Shown one piece after another: positions 54,809 through 63,376 of a stretch of DNA of 64,000 bases (its first letter is position 1; every line of letters starts with the position of its first letter). Position numbers and translations under genes: made by a program. Where the stretch lies: assembly GCF_028737205.1 (NCBI RefSeq), contig NZ_JAQZAL010000032.1, positions 1 to 64,000 of the forward strand, in the 5' to 3' direction. This stretch comes from Actinomycetospora lutea. Its GTDB lineage: Bacteria; Actinomycetota; Actinomycetes; Mycobacteriales; Pseudonocardiaceae. The notes beneath the pieces were generated by a model. It did no database searches. It worked only from the letters and a program-made list of their open reading frames with translations, and had not been told where the DNA came from.

Positions 54809-55665
54809 TCCCGCGCGACGACCTCGGCCACCGGGGTCACGACCGTCCCGGCGGGCGCGCTCGTCGCCAGCCACGCGACGAAGTCGGACAGCACCCCGAT
54901 GTCGACCGGGCCCTCGCTCGCCATGCAGGCGGCGTAGTCGGCGCTGGAGGGGCGGCACACGCGGTGGAACACGATCTGGAGCCAGCCCCCGCCCCGCGAC
55001 GCGGTCGTCCGCACGGCGTCGTGGAGGTAGGCCGCGTCGATCGGGCCCCGCGCCGGCGGGCCGAGCGCGTCGGTGGCGAACGGATCCCGTGGCGGGAGCG
55101 GCTCGGCGTGGACCTCGCCGGCGTAGGCGATGTCACCCACGGTCCGCGCCGACGTGTAGCCGCACGACCGCACCGTCTCCTCGATCCGCGGGTCCGTGGC
55201 CCCGGTCGGGTACGCGAAGCTCTCGGGCCGCAGCCCCAGTGCGACCAGCCGCGCCCGGTCGTCACAGACCTGGTGCTGCCGCTCCGTCGACGAGAGCTCG
55301 GGGAGCGACGCGTGGGTGAGCGTGTGGCCGCCGATGTCGTTGCCGTCGGCGGCGAGGCCCCGGATCTGGTCCCAGGTCATGGTGGAGCCGTCGGCCCGGT
55401 CCACGAGGCCGCTGTTGACGTAGAACGTCGCCCGCAGGCCGTGGTCGAGCAGGATCGAGCGCACCAGGTACTGGCCGGCGGACCCGTCGTCGAAGGTGAG
55501 CGACACGACCGTCGGCCGCGCCGCCGGGGCGCCGCTCCCGGGCGGTGGCGGGCTCGGCGGTGATGCCGCGGGTGCCGCCGCGCACCCACCGGCGAGCAGG
55601 GCCGCCAGTGCCAGCGCGGCGGCGAGTCCGCGCGGGGTGCGCGAGCCGTGGTGCAGGCGAGCCAT
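54805..55665 (-). CDS. Lipoprotein polysaccharide deacetylase
   Basis: This encodes 286 residues. The signal peptide ends with a lipobox (ALLAGGC, Cys at about residue 28), so the enzyme should be anchored outside the membrane. After a Pro/Ala linker comes a NodB domain with VVSLTFDDGSAGQY (catalytic Asp and metal Asp), zinc ligands GGHTLTH and SFAYPTGATD. A C-terminal block ILQIVFHRVCRP-like (GGWLQIVFHRV) supplies the last His. ATG 55665 has GAGGAGG 7 bases upstream. It is the last gene of the operon from 62110, 11 bases after the Wzz-like gene, so it probably deacetylates the polymer exported by that operon. Confidence 0.87.
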   Translation of the reverse strand: MARLHHGSRTPRGLAAALALAALLAGGCAAAPAASPPSPPPPGSGAPAARPTVVSLTFDDGSAGQYLVRSILLDHGLRATFYVNSGLVDRADGSTMTWDQIRGLAADGNDIGGHTLTHASLPELSSTERQHQVCDDRARLVALGLRPESFAYPTGATDPRIEETVRSCGYTSARTVGDIAYAGEVHAEPLPPRDPFATDALGPPARGPIDAAYLHDAVRTTASRGGGWLQIVFHRVCRPSSADYAACMASEGPVDIGVLSDFVAWLATSAPAGTVVTPVAEVVARD

Positions 55666-55676
55666 GGTCGTCCTCC

Positions 55677-57116
55677 TCAGGTCGGCGGGAGGGGCAGCAG
55701 GCCGGAGCCGTTGCGCTCGGGGGCGGAGGATCGGGGCCGGACGGCCTCGGATGCCTCTGTCGCCTCGGTCGCCTCGGTCGCCTTGGTCGCCTCGGTCGCG
55801 TCGGTCGCCGCACCCGGCTCGTCGGTTCCGGTGACCGGGTCCGGCGGGACCGGGACGGTGGTGCGGACGCAGCCCACGAGGGCGAGCCCGAGCCGGTCGC
55901 CGACCTCCCGCAGGGCGACGACGTCGCCGCGGGCCGTACCGCGCTCCCCCACGACGGCGACGACGGCCGAGGCCGTCACCGCGAGGGCGAGGGCGTCCGC
56001 GCTCGACCGGGGCGAGTCCGCGGTCACCACGACGACGTCGCACCGGTCACCCAGGGCCGCCACCACCCGCGACCATGCGAGGCGCGGGACCGCGGTGCCG
56101 GCCGCGCGGTCGAGGCGACGGACGCCGCTTCCGTCGAGTGCCCCGTCGAGTGCCCCGTCGAGTGCCCCGTCCAGGGCCGCCCGGTCATCGGCGGCGCCGA
56201 GCACGCGGCCGAGGTCCGACCGCTGCGGGACGTCCGTGCCGGCCCCGGCGGCGCGCACGAGCACGACGCGCTCCCCACCGGCCGCCAGCGCCTCCGCGAG
56301 CGCCTCGGCGACGGACGCGAGCGGGACGTCGCCGTCGTCGATCGGGGTGAGGACCAGGACCGGCGCCTCCGGCACGCGGCTGCCGGCGAGCGCGCGGAGC
56401 CGCACGCCGAGGGCCGCGTACGCCTGCTCGGCGTCGGGCGACGTGCCGGTGTCACCGGATACCGGCACGGTCCCGAGCACCGGCAGCCCGAGGCGCTCGA
56501 GCTCCTCCGGGCGGCGCGCCCGCGGGTCGAGCCGGTCCCACACCAGCGCCACGAGCAGCCCGGCCACGAGCCCGACCAGCAGTCCGGCGAGGAGGTTGAT
56601 CGGCACGTCCGGCAGGCTCGGGGAGGCCGGGACGGTGGCCGGCGTGATCACCCGCGCGCGCTCGGGCGTCGTCATGATCGGCTGGTCGTCCTTGTACGCG
56701 ACATAGGCCTCGCCGAGCCCCTGGGCGCAGCGCGCGGCGGCGACCGGATCGCCCGTGGCGCAGGTGATGGCCAGCATCTGGGTCTGGGGCGGGACGGTGA
56801 CGGTCGCGGCGGCCACGAGATCCGTGACGGGCACGCCCAGCCGGCGCGCCGCGCGGTCGGCAACGACGGCGGAGGTCACGAGGCCCTTCTCGGTGCCCAT
56901 CGCCGGTGTCGGCGGTGGCGAGCTCGCCTCCGGACCGACCTCGGCGAGCACCACCACCTCCGCGGTCGCCTCGTAGGTCCGTGGCTGGACCCAGGAGACG
57001 ACGGCCGCGGCGAGGACGACGAGGAGGGTGGTCCCGAGGAACCACGGCGCGCGGGCACGCAGGAGACGGACCGCCGACGTCCGGGACGCGGTCGGTGCCG
57101 ACGGGGTGACGGTCAT
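55677..57116 (-). CDS. Wzz-like chain-length protein with kinase-like domain lacking Walker A
   Basis: This encodes 479 residues. The first helix (WFLGTTLLVVLAAAVVSWVQ) is at about 25-44 and the second (LLAGLLVGLVAGLLVALVWD) at about 174-194. Between them is the extracytoplasmic Wzz region. The cytoplasmic part follows the fold order of BY-kinases (VLVLTPIDDGDVPLASVAEA and CDVVVVTADSP) but has no GKT Walker A loop, no DGDLR-type Walker A' and no C-terminal tyrosine cluster. It is therefore probably a pseudokinase or structural partner. Two in-frame tandem repeats are present: four ALDG units and an ATEATE tail. The ATG overlaps the polymerase stop (ATGA). Confidence 0.8.
   Translation of the reverse strand: MTVTPSAPTASRTSAVRLLRARAPWFLGTTLLVVLAAAVVSWVQPRTYEATAEVVVLAEVGPEASSPPPTPAMGTEKGLVTSAVVADRAARRLGVPVTDLVAAATVTVPPQTQMLAITCATGDPVAAARCAQGLGEAYVAYKDDQPIMTTPERARVITPATVPASPSLPDVPINLLAGLLVGLVAGLLVALVWDRLDPRARRPEELERLGLPVLGTVPVSGDTGTSPDAEQAYAALGVRLRALAGSRVPEAPVLVLTPIDDGDVPLASVAEALAEALAAGGERVVLVRAAGAGTDVPQRSDLGRVLGAADDRAALDGALDGALDGALDGSGVRRLDRAAGTAVPRLAWSRVVAALGDRCDVVVVTADSPRSSADALALAVTASAVVAVVGERGTARGDVVALREVGDRLGLALVGCVRTTVPVPPDPVTGTDEPGAATDATEATKATEATEATEASEAVRPRSSAPERNGSGLLPLPPT
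55753..55806. repeat. Six 9-base tandem repeats in the Wzz-like gene
   Basis: Units of the form GCCTCGGTC, six in a row with a few single-base differences, keep the reading frame and encode an Ala-Thr-Glu repeat near the C terminus of the Wzz-like protein. Repeat-number changes by 9 bases would not shift frame. Confidence 0.8.
56131..56178. repeat. Four 12-base tandem repeats in the Wzz-like gene
   Basis: Three identical CCGTCGAGTGCC units and a fourth with two changes encode four successive Ala-Leu-Asp-Gly blocks in the cytoplasmic domain. The near identity at the DNA level suggests recent slippage expansion. Confidence 0.85.
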
Positions 57117-58597
57117 GGGATCGCCTCGGTCGATGTCGTGGAGGCGGGGACGCCGGCCTCCGGTCGGTCGGAGGGACGGTCGGAGGGGACGCGGACGCCG
57201 TCGAGCGCCGCGACCAGGGCCAGGAGCGCGATGAGCAGGTCACCCGACCCGCGGTAGGTCAGGTGCGGGTCGAAGAGCATGAGCACCGCCACGACGACGA
57301 TCCCGACGAACGCGCCGGTGCCGGCGACGCCCCGCGCCCCCGGGCCGCGCGCGGCGGCGAGGCCGCGCCGGGCGGCGACGACCACGAAGACCACGAAGGC
57401 GACGGCGAGCGGGATCCCGCCGCCCCAGAACAGCCAGGTGTAACCGCTCTCGATCCAGATGTAGGGCAGGGCGAGCGTGTCCGGGCTCGGGACCCGGGCG
57501 CTGGGCTGCACCCCGAGCACGTAGTTGTGGTCCTCGAGCAGGCGGGGCCAGAAGTACCCGCGCAGGTTGTCCAGGCGCCCGACCCAGCTCTCCGGGAGCC
57601 CGGTCGCCCCGTCGAAGGCGACGAGGCGCGTCGCCACGACGGGCGCGAGCGCGAGCGCGGCACCCAGCCCGAGCCCCGCGAGCGCGAGCGAGACGTCGGC
57701 GCGCCGGAACGCCACACCGACGGCGACGAGCGCCACCACCAGGCCGATCGCCGCCGAGAACTGCCCGGAGGACAGCGTGCCGAGCGCGAGGAGGGCGAGC
57801 AGCCCGGCGAGCAGGCGCGGCCGCATCCCGTGGCGGGCCCACCAACCGGCGGCGAGCGCCAGGTTGAAGATCATGAGGTCCGCGGTGGCCGCGGCCAGGC
57901 CGAGCGTGGCGCTCCCGCGGCTGGCGGTGACCACGGAGGTGTCCCCGAAGGGGGCGAAGATCGACGCCACGAGGTCGTCCACGCCGAAGAGCTGCAGCGA
58001 CTGGAGGATCGCGATGACGGCCACGAGGCCCGCGACGCCCAGGGAGATCGCGAGGCACCGTACGCCCTCGCGGTCGGTGCGCACGACGGAGCGGACGACG
58101 ACGTAGAGCAGCACCAGCTTCCACAGCACCACCGCGTAGGACAGGTCGTCGCCGGTGATGGTCACGTGCCGGATCGCCATCCAGAGCAGCGGAACGACCG
58201 AGTTGGCCACCGCCATCGCGACCAGCGCGGCGAGCACGGGGTCCGCTCGGAGCCCGGGCCGCCACCCCGCACGCAGCTGCCACACCCCGCGCGCCAGGAG
58301 GGCGCCCGTGCAGAGGACCAGGAGGGCCTCGTTGGGCCGCAGGCCCGGCACGAGGCGCCCCCGGTCGATCCCCGCGACCAGCGGGGTCAGCCCGATGAGC
58401 AGGTAGGCCGCCAGCGGGGGGTGCGCCGCGACCGCGACGCCCAGCGCGAGGACCACCAGCCCGCCGACGAGCGGCAGGGGCGCGACGGCGGCGGCCGCCC
58501 CGAGGCCGACCGCGGCCAGGGTGACGAGCACCCCGGCGGGGACGGCGACGCGGAGCACCCGGGCATCCACCCGCCGGGCCGGGACCGCGGCGGTCAT
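57113..58597 (-). CDS. Wzy/O-antigen ligase-type polymerase
   Basis: This encodes 494 residues with about 11-12 helices. A large extracytoplasmic loop (about residues 325-395, WVGRLDNLRGYFWPRLLEDH to ALPYIWIESGYTWLFWGGG) resembles the Wzy_C/WaaL-type catalytic loop, with ESGY close to the following helix. It polymerises or ligates lipid-linked glycans outside the membrane. Its start and stop overlap the flanking genes by ATGA. It is the polymerase of the second glycan operon; the first cluster has its own at 29199. Confidence 0.8.
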   Translation of the reverse strand: MTAAVPARRVDARVLRVAVPAGVLVTLAAVGLGAAAAVAPLPLVGGLVVLALGVAVAAHPPLAAYLLIGLTPLVAGIDRGRLVPGLRPNEALLVLCTGALLARGVWQLRAGWRPGLRADPVLAALVAMAVANSVVPLLWMAIRHVTITGDDLSYAVVLWKLVLLYVVVRSVVRTDREGVRCLAISLGVAGLVAVIAILQSLQLFGVDDLVASIFAPFGDTSVVTASRGSATLGLAAATADLMIFNLALAAGWWARHGMRPRLLAGLLALLALGTLSSGQFSAAIGLVVALVAVGVAFRRADVSLALAGLGLGAALALAPVVATRLVAFDGATGLPESWVGRLDNLRGYFWPRLLEDHNYVLGVQPSARVPSPDTLALPYIWIESGYTWLFWGGGIPLAVAFVVFVVVAARRGLAAARGPGARGVAGTGAFVGIVVVAVLMLFDPHLTYRGSGDLLIALLALVAALDGVRVPSDRPSDRPEAGVPASTTSTEAIP

Positions 58598-60264
58598 GCC
58601 GGCTCTCCGTCGAGGTCGAGCGGGCCGACACGGCGTCCGCGCAGGGCGCCGAGCAGCCAGGTCGCTTCCGGGGCGCGGAGGAGCCACTGCGCCAGGAGGT
58701 AGACGGCGCCGCCGACGAGGCAGGCGACCACCGCACCGGCGAGGGCGATGAACCGGCCGCCGGGGCCGGAGAACAGGGCTCCCCCCGACATCACCCAGGC
58801 GGCGAGGCCCAGCGGTACCGCCATCACGACCGCCGCGGCGGCGGTGCGCAGCGCGGGCACCAGCAGCGGCTCGCCGGTCCGGGGCAGGCCGCGCAGGAGG
58901 GCACGCACGCACCACACGGCGGCGAGGACCGCCGCCGCCGACACCGCGACCGCGGCGAGGGCCACGACCCCGGCCCCGTCGGTGGACACCGCACCCCCGA
59001 GGACGAGCAGGCAGACGCCCGCCTTCACCCCCATGGCGCGCAGGGGCGAGCGCGTGTCGTCCCGGGCGTAGCAGGAGTAGGTGCCGATGAGGAACGCGGT
59101 CTCCCCCACCACGCCGGGCGCGAGGGCCACCAGACCGGCGGCGACCAGAAGGGCACCCCCGTCGGTCAGCATGCGCCCGAAGGACGCGGCGGAGGCCAGG
59201 ACCGGGGCGAGGACGACCAGCACGACCGCTGCCGGCGCGCTGACGAACAGCCCGAAGCGCAGCCCGCGCACCGCGGTGTCCCGGAACAGCGCCCGTTCCC
59301 CCCGCTGGTGCAGCCGGGACAGGCGCGGGGACAGGGACAGCGCCACCGGTGTCGCGCCCAGGGCGATCGGCAGGAAGAAGAAGTTGAGGGCGAGCTGGAA
59401 GGCGACGACACCGCCGGCGATGCGGTTGACCACCACGAGCACGCACACGAGCTGGAGCGCGTCGAGGGCCGCCTGGGCCAGGGCCGGCAGCGCCCGGCGC
59501 ACCAGGGCGCGGACCTCCGCGTCGCGCCAGCCGCGCCGGGGCCGCAGGGTCGCCCCCGTCCGCCACGCGCCCCACCACTGGACCGCCGCGTGCAGCGCGA
59601 CCGCCGCCGTCGTGCCCAGGCCGAGCAGCAGCAGCTCCGCGGTCGGGATCTCGAGGGTCTCGGTCGGCGGGAAGAGCACCGCCACGGCCCCGAGCACCGC
59701 GATGCAGCCGAGGTTCTCCACCGCGGGGGCGGCCGCCCCGAGCGCGAAGCGCCGGTGCGCGTTCATGACCGCCAGCGAGCAGGCCACGACGGCGTAGAGC
59801 ACGACCTGGGGCAGCAGCATGAGGAGGAACCAGCGCGCCAGGTGGGCCTGCTGGGCGGCGACCGCCGCCGCGGGCGACCCGAGCGTGCCGACCTCCAGCA
59901 GCAGGGGCGCCACCAGCAGGGCGATCGGGATCACGACCACCGCGGCGACCAGGGCGAGGCCGAGGGCGCTGCCCGCCACCCGCTCGCATGCGCGCCGGTC
60001 GCCGGCGTCGATGTGGCCGACGAGCGCGGGCACCAGCAGCGACGACACCAGCGATCCGGCCAGCAGGCCGTAATAGATGATGTTGGGGAGCAAGTTGGTG
60101 GCCTGGTACGTGTTGCCCAGGAACGTGGGCCCGAGCACGGCCGCCGTCACGGTGACGCGGACGAAGCCGGTGATCCGGCTGACGAGCGTCCAGGAGGCGA
60201 CCACCACCGTGTCGCCCACGGCCTCGCTCGGTCGCGACAGTTCGGCGGCGGTCTCCCGGCTCAC
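58594..60264 (-). CDS. MurJ/MviN-family lipid-linked glycan flippase
   Basis: This encodes 556 residues with about 14 helices. The N terminus TVVVASWTLVSRITGFVRVT matches the MurJ/MviN signature, and NTYQATNLLPNIIYYGLLAG, the central Arg-rich cavity helices and AFQLALNFFFLPIALGATPV are typical. MurJ itself flips lipid II. In this operon, between a priming transferase and a polymerase, it more likely acts as the Wzx for the exopolysaccharide repeat unit. GTG 60264 overlaps the transferase stop (GTGA) and its stop overlaps the polymerase start (ATGA). Confidence 0.87.
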   Translation of the reverse strand: MSRETAAELSRPSEAVGDTVVVASWTLVSRITGFVRVTVTAAVLGPTFLGNTYQATNLLPNIIYYGLLAGSLVSSLLVPALVGHIDAGDRRACERVAGSALGLALVAAVVVIPIALLVAPLLLEVGTLGSPAAAVAAQQAHLARWFLLMLLPQVVLYAVVACSLAVMNAHRRFALGAAAPAVENLGCIAVLGAVAVLFPPTETLEIPTAELLLLGLGTTAAVALHAAVQWWGAWRTGATLRPRRGWRDAEVRALVRRALPALAQAALDALQLVCVLVVVNRIAGGVVAFQLALNFFFLPIALGATPVALSLSPRLSRLHQRGERALFRDTAVRGLRFGLFVSAPAAVVLVVLAPVLASAASFGRMLTDGGALLVAAGLVALAPGVVGETAFLIGTYSCYARDDTRSPLRAMGVKAGVCLLVLGGAVSTDGAGVVALAAVAVSAAAVLAAVWCVRALLRGLPRTGEPLLVPALRTAAAAVVMAVPLGLAAWVMSGGALFSGPGGRFIALAGAVVACLVGGAVYLLAQWLLRAPEATWLLGALRGRRVGPLDLDGEPA

Positions 60265-60965
60265 TGCGCACGCCCCCGGGGGACGAGGACGACCCACACC
60301 GTCCGGACCAGGATCGCGAGGTCGACCAGCAGCCCGGCGTGGCGCGCGTAGTGCACGTCGAGGTCGAGTGCCTCGGTCATGCTCAGGGCACTGCGCCCGC
60401 TGACCTGCCACAGACCGGTCATGCCGGCCGGCACGCTGAACCTGTCCCGGTGGTCGGGGCGGAGGAGGTCGCACTCCCACGGCAGCATCGGGCGGGGTCC
60501 GACCAGCGACATCTCGCCGCGCAGGACGTTGATCAGCTGCGGGAGCTCGTCGATGCTGGTGCGACGCAGCACCCGGCCCAGGCGGGTGACGCGCGGGTCG
60601 GCGTCGAGCTTGTGGACCCCGTTCTCGCCCGCGAGGCCCTCACCGTGCAGCTCGCGCGTGACGTAGGCGCGGTGCAGGTCGTCGCTGCAGTCCAGCTGCA
60701 TCGTCCGGAACTTCAGCATCCCGAACGGCCGCCGGTGCTCGCCCACGCGGACCTGGCGGAACAGCGCCGGGCCCGGCGAGGTCGCCCGGACGAGGAGGGC
60801 GACCACGAGCATCGGCACCGCCAGCAGGAGAAGCGCCGACGTCGCCACCAGGAGATCGAGACCGCGGCGGACGACACGGCGCCGCCGGCCGGCGGCGGGC
60901 CGGCGGGTGGACCCTCCGGTGGGTGCCCGGTGGCGTCCGTGGATGACGTGCCCGGTCACCGTCAC
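60261..60965 (-). CDS. Short-form priming transferase of the second glycan cluster
   Basis: This encodes 234 residues, the catalytic domain alone with a single helix ([20 protein letters not shown], about 38-57). Motifs are [39 protein letters not shown] and [19 protein letters not shown]. Short forms of this family transfer sugar-1-phosphate to undecaprenyl phosphate (PglC/WbpL-adjacent types). GTG 60965 lies behind GAGGAG and overlaps the aminotransferase stop (GTGA). With a 2,3-diacetamido-sugar pathway encoded around it, an amino-sugar phosphate donor is possible. It is the third priming transferase of the window. Confidence 0.9.
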   Translation of the reverse strand: MTVTGHVIHGRHRAPTGGSTRRPAAGRRRRVVRRGLDLLVATSALLLLAVPMLVVALLVRATSPGPALFRQVRVGEHRRPFGMLKFRTMQLDCSDDLHRAYVTRELHGEGLAGENGVHKLDADPRVTRLGRVLRRTSIDELPQLINVLRGEMSLVGPRPMLPWECDLLRPDHRDRFSVPAGMTGLWQVSGRSALSMTEALDLDVHYARHAGLLVDLAILVRTVWVVLVPRGRAQ

Positions 60966-62110
60966 CCCCGCTCCTCGCCGCACTCGTGCAGCGCCCGGCA
61001 CACCGCCTCGACCTGGTCGCCGGTCATGTGCGGGAACAGCGGCAGCGAGACGACCTGGTCGGCCAGGGCCTCGCAGACCGGGAGGGCCCGGTCGGAGTGC
61101 CGGCGGTACGGCGCCTGCCGGTGGCACGGCACGGGGTAGTGCAGGCCGCTCTCCACACCGCGCTCGGCCAGACCCGCGCGGAGGGCATCGCGGTCGGTCG
61201 TGACCAGGACGGCCAGGTGGTGGACGCTCTCGGCGCCCGGGGCGACGGCGATCATCCGCGCGAGCGCGGGCGGGAGGGCACTCCGGTAGCGCTCGACGAT
61301 CCGGCGGCGCGCCGCGTTCCACCCGTCCAGCCGCGCGAGCTTCGCCGCGAGTACCGACGCCTGCAGGGTGTCCATCCGGCTGTTGGTCCCGACGAGCAGA
61401 CCGTGGCGGGCGTGGGCCCCCGGGATGCGCCCGTGGTTGCGCAGCGAGCGGAGCACGTCGGCCAGCGCGGGGTCGGAGGTCACGACCGCGCCGGCGTCGC
61501 CGAACGCCCCGAGGTTCTTGCCCGGGTAGAAGCTGAAGCACCCCGCGCGGCCCATCGACCCGGCACGGCGGCCCCGCCAGGTGGCGCCGTGGGCCTGCGC
61601 CGCGTCCTCGACGACCATGACGCCGGCCCGCGCCGCCACCTCGCCGAGCGCGTCCATGTCCGCCGGCTGCCCGTAGAGGTGGACGACGAGGACCGCCGCG
61701 GTCCGCGGGGTGAGCGCGTCGGCGAGCGTCGCCGGGGTCAGCAGGGCGGTGGCCGGGTCGACGTCGGCGAACCGCGGGATCGCGCCGGCGAGGACGACCG
61801 CCTCCACGGTGGCGACGAAGGTGTTGGCCGGCACGACGACCTCGTCGCCCGGCCCGATGCCGAGGCCCCGCAGGGTGAGCAGGAGCGCGTCCGTGCCGTT
61901 GGCGACGGCGACGGCCTCGTCGGTGCCGCAGTAGCTCGCCCAGGCCCGCTCGAAGCGCTCCACCGACTCGCCGCCGACGAAGTCGCTGCGCTCGAGGAGA
62001 TCGCACCATCCCGCGTCGACCTCGGCCCGGACGTCGTGGGTCATGGCGCCCAGGTCGACGAACGGCACCCGCGTGGCCGCGTCCGGCGTGCCGGTGACCA
62101 TCGGACCCAT
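60962..62110 (-). CDS. DegT/DnrJ/EryC1-family sugar aminotransferase (WbpE-like)
   Basis: This encodes 382 residues, PLP-dependent fold type I. The PLP lysine is Lys198 in CFSFYPGKNLGAFGDAG. Other family marks are DEAVAVANGTDALLLTLRGL (cofactor phosphate contacts), VPANTFVATVEAV, VVEDAAQAHGA (PLP Asp) and NSRMDTLQASVL. WbpE-type members aminate C3 of UDP-2-acetamido-3-keto-glucuronate. ATG 62110 has AGGAGG 6 bases upstream. It is the first gene of the six-gene operon ending at 54805, divergent from the Gfo/Idh dehydrogenase that would make its substrate. Confidence 0.9.
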   Translation of the reverse strand: MGPMVTGTPDAATRVPFVDLGAMTHDVRAEVDAGWCDLLERSDFVGGESVERFERAWASYCGTDEAVAVANGTDALLLTLRGLGIGPGDEVVVPANTFVATVEAVVLAGAIPRFADVDPATALLTPATLADALTPRTAAVLVVHLYGQPADMDALGEVAARAGVMVVEDAAQAHGATWRGRRAGSMGRAGCFSFYPGKNLGAFGDAGAVVTSDPALADVLRSLRNHGRIPGAHARHGLLVGTNSRMDTLQASVLAAKLARLDGWNAARRRIVERYRSALPPALARMIAVAPGAESVHHLAVLVTTDRDALRAGLAERGVESGLHYPVPCHRQAPYRRHSDRALPVCEALADQVVSLPLFPHMTGDQVEAVCRALHECGEERG

Positions 62111-62189
62111 GTGCGCCTCCTCGAGTCCCCGACCCCGTCGGGACGGGGACGACGATGCGGCGCGGACGCCCTGCCCGGCGTCGGACCGA

Positions 62190-62201
62190 CGACGTACGTC
62201 G
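62190..62201. promoter_or_regulatory. 12-base palindrome in the divergent promoter region
   Basis: CGACGTACGTCG is a perfect palindrome in the 218-base gap between the divergent aminotransferase and dehydrogenase genes. TACGTCG recurs at 62204-62210. A shared operator for both operons is plausible; CG-rich palindromes can also arise by chance here. Confidence 0.35.
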
Positions 62202-62328
62202 CCTACGTCGGATGGACGTCTGGCGGTGGGGGCCCCTCACCGAGGCTTGACGGCGCGCCGCACCCGGGGCGGGGCTCGTGGCGAGTGGGTCACGAGCCGA
62301 CCGGGACGGGACGTCCGGGGGAGGACAG

Positions 62329-63369
62329 ATGCTGGACAGCGAAGGGTTGCGGGTCGCGGTCGTCGGCTACGGGTACTGGGGCGGCAACCACGTCCGCGTG
62401 CTCAACGGGCGCCCCGACATCACGGTCACCGTCGTGGACGAGTCGGAGGAGCGGCGCCATGCGGCGACGCAGCGGCACCGCGGTGTCCGCACCGCGGCCT
62501 GCCTGGACGACGCCATCGACGACATCGACGCGGTGGTCGTCGCGACGCCCCCGATGACGCACGCGAAGCTCGCACTCACCGCGTTGCACGCCGGACGTCA
62601 CGTCCTCGTCGAGAAGCCCCTGGCCACGTCGTCGGCCGAGGCGGAGGAGATGGTGGCGCAGGCCCGGAAGGCCGGCACCGTGCTCATGACCGGGCACACC
62701 TTCGAGTACAACTCCGCGGTCGGGAAGCTCAAGGAGATCGTGAGCTCCGGGACCCTCGGGCGCGTCCTCTACATCGACGCCGCGCGCCTGTCCCTCGGGC
62801 GCTACCAGCCGGACGTCGACGTGGTCTGGGACCTGGCCCCGCACGACATCTCGATCCTGTCGTTCCTGCTCGACGAACTGCCCTCGGACGTGTCCGTCTG
62901 GAAGCAGCGCAGCATCGGGAGCGGCTTCGCCGACGTCGCGTACCTGCGCATGAACTTCGCCCGCGCCGCGACCCATGCGGTCGTGCACCTGAGCTGGCTC
63001 GACCCGTGCAAGGTCCGCCGGGTCACCGTCGTGGGCGACCAGCGCATGGCGGTCTACAACGACCTGTCCGACAACGAGCGCATCCGGATCTACGACACGG
63101 GGGTCGACGTGCACGCCACCGAGGCCGGCGGCCGTGCCCGGACCATGCCCGTGACGTACCGCTCGGGCGACATCGTGTCGCCCTACCTCTACTTCCACGA
63201 GCCGCTGCAGGCGCAGGACGACCACTTCATCGAGTGCGTCCGCTCCGGGTCACGGCCCCGGACCCCGGGCGAGCGCGGCCTCGAGATCCTCCGGGTCCTC
63301 GAGGCCGCCGACGCCGCCGCCGACAGCGGCCGCGCCGAGGCCGTCCGCGATGCCGTCGCCGTCGGCTGA
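62329..63369 (+). CDS. Gfo/Idh/MocA-family dehydrogenase (WbpB-like)
   Basis: This encodes 346 residues. NAD is bound by LRVAVVGYGYWGGNHVRVL, and the catalytic-lysine motif is VLVEKPLAT with Lys96. The C-terminal domain has MTGHTFEYNSAVGKLKEIV and VWDLAPHDISILSFLL. The aromatic-rich GHTFEYN block and the His-Asp pair in PHD are characteristic of UDP-N-acetylglucosaminuronate 3-dehydrogenases (WbpB/WlbA). ATG 62329 follows GGGGGAGGACAG. With the DegT aminotransferase (60962) and acetyltransferase (54168) this gives three of the four steps to UDP-2,3-diacetamido-2,3-dideoxy-glucuronate. The UDP-GlcNAc 6-dehydrogenase is not in the window. Confidence 0.88.
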   Translation: MLDSEGLRVAVVGYGYWGGNHVRVLNGRPDITVTVVDESEERRHAATQRHRGVRTAACLDDAIDDIDAVVVATPPMTHAKLALTALHAGRHVLVEKPLATSSAEAEEMVAQARKAGTVLMTGHTFEYNSAVGKLKEIVSSGTLGRVLYIDAARLSLGRYQPDVDVVWDLAPHDISILSFLLDELPSDVSVWKQRSIGSGFADVAYLRMNFARAATHAVVHLSWLDPCKVRRVTVVGDQRMAVYNDLSDNERIRIYDTGVDVHATEAGGRARTMPVTYRSGDIVSPYLYFHEPLQAQDDHFIECVRSGSRPRTPGERGLEILRVLEAADAAADSGRAEAVRDAVAVG

Positions 63370-63376
63370 TCCCCGG

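Noticed and set aside
58594-60264. Naming this gene as the essential lipid II flippase murJ
   Set aside because: The family match is good, but the gene is embedded in an exopolysaccharide operon, so a Wzx-like role is more likely and no symbol was given.
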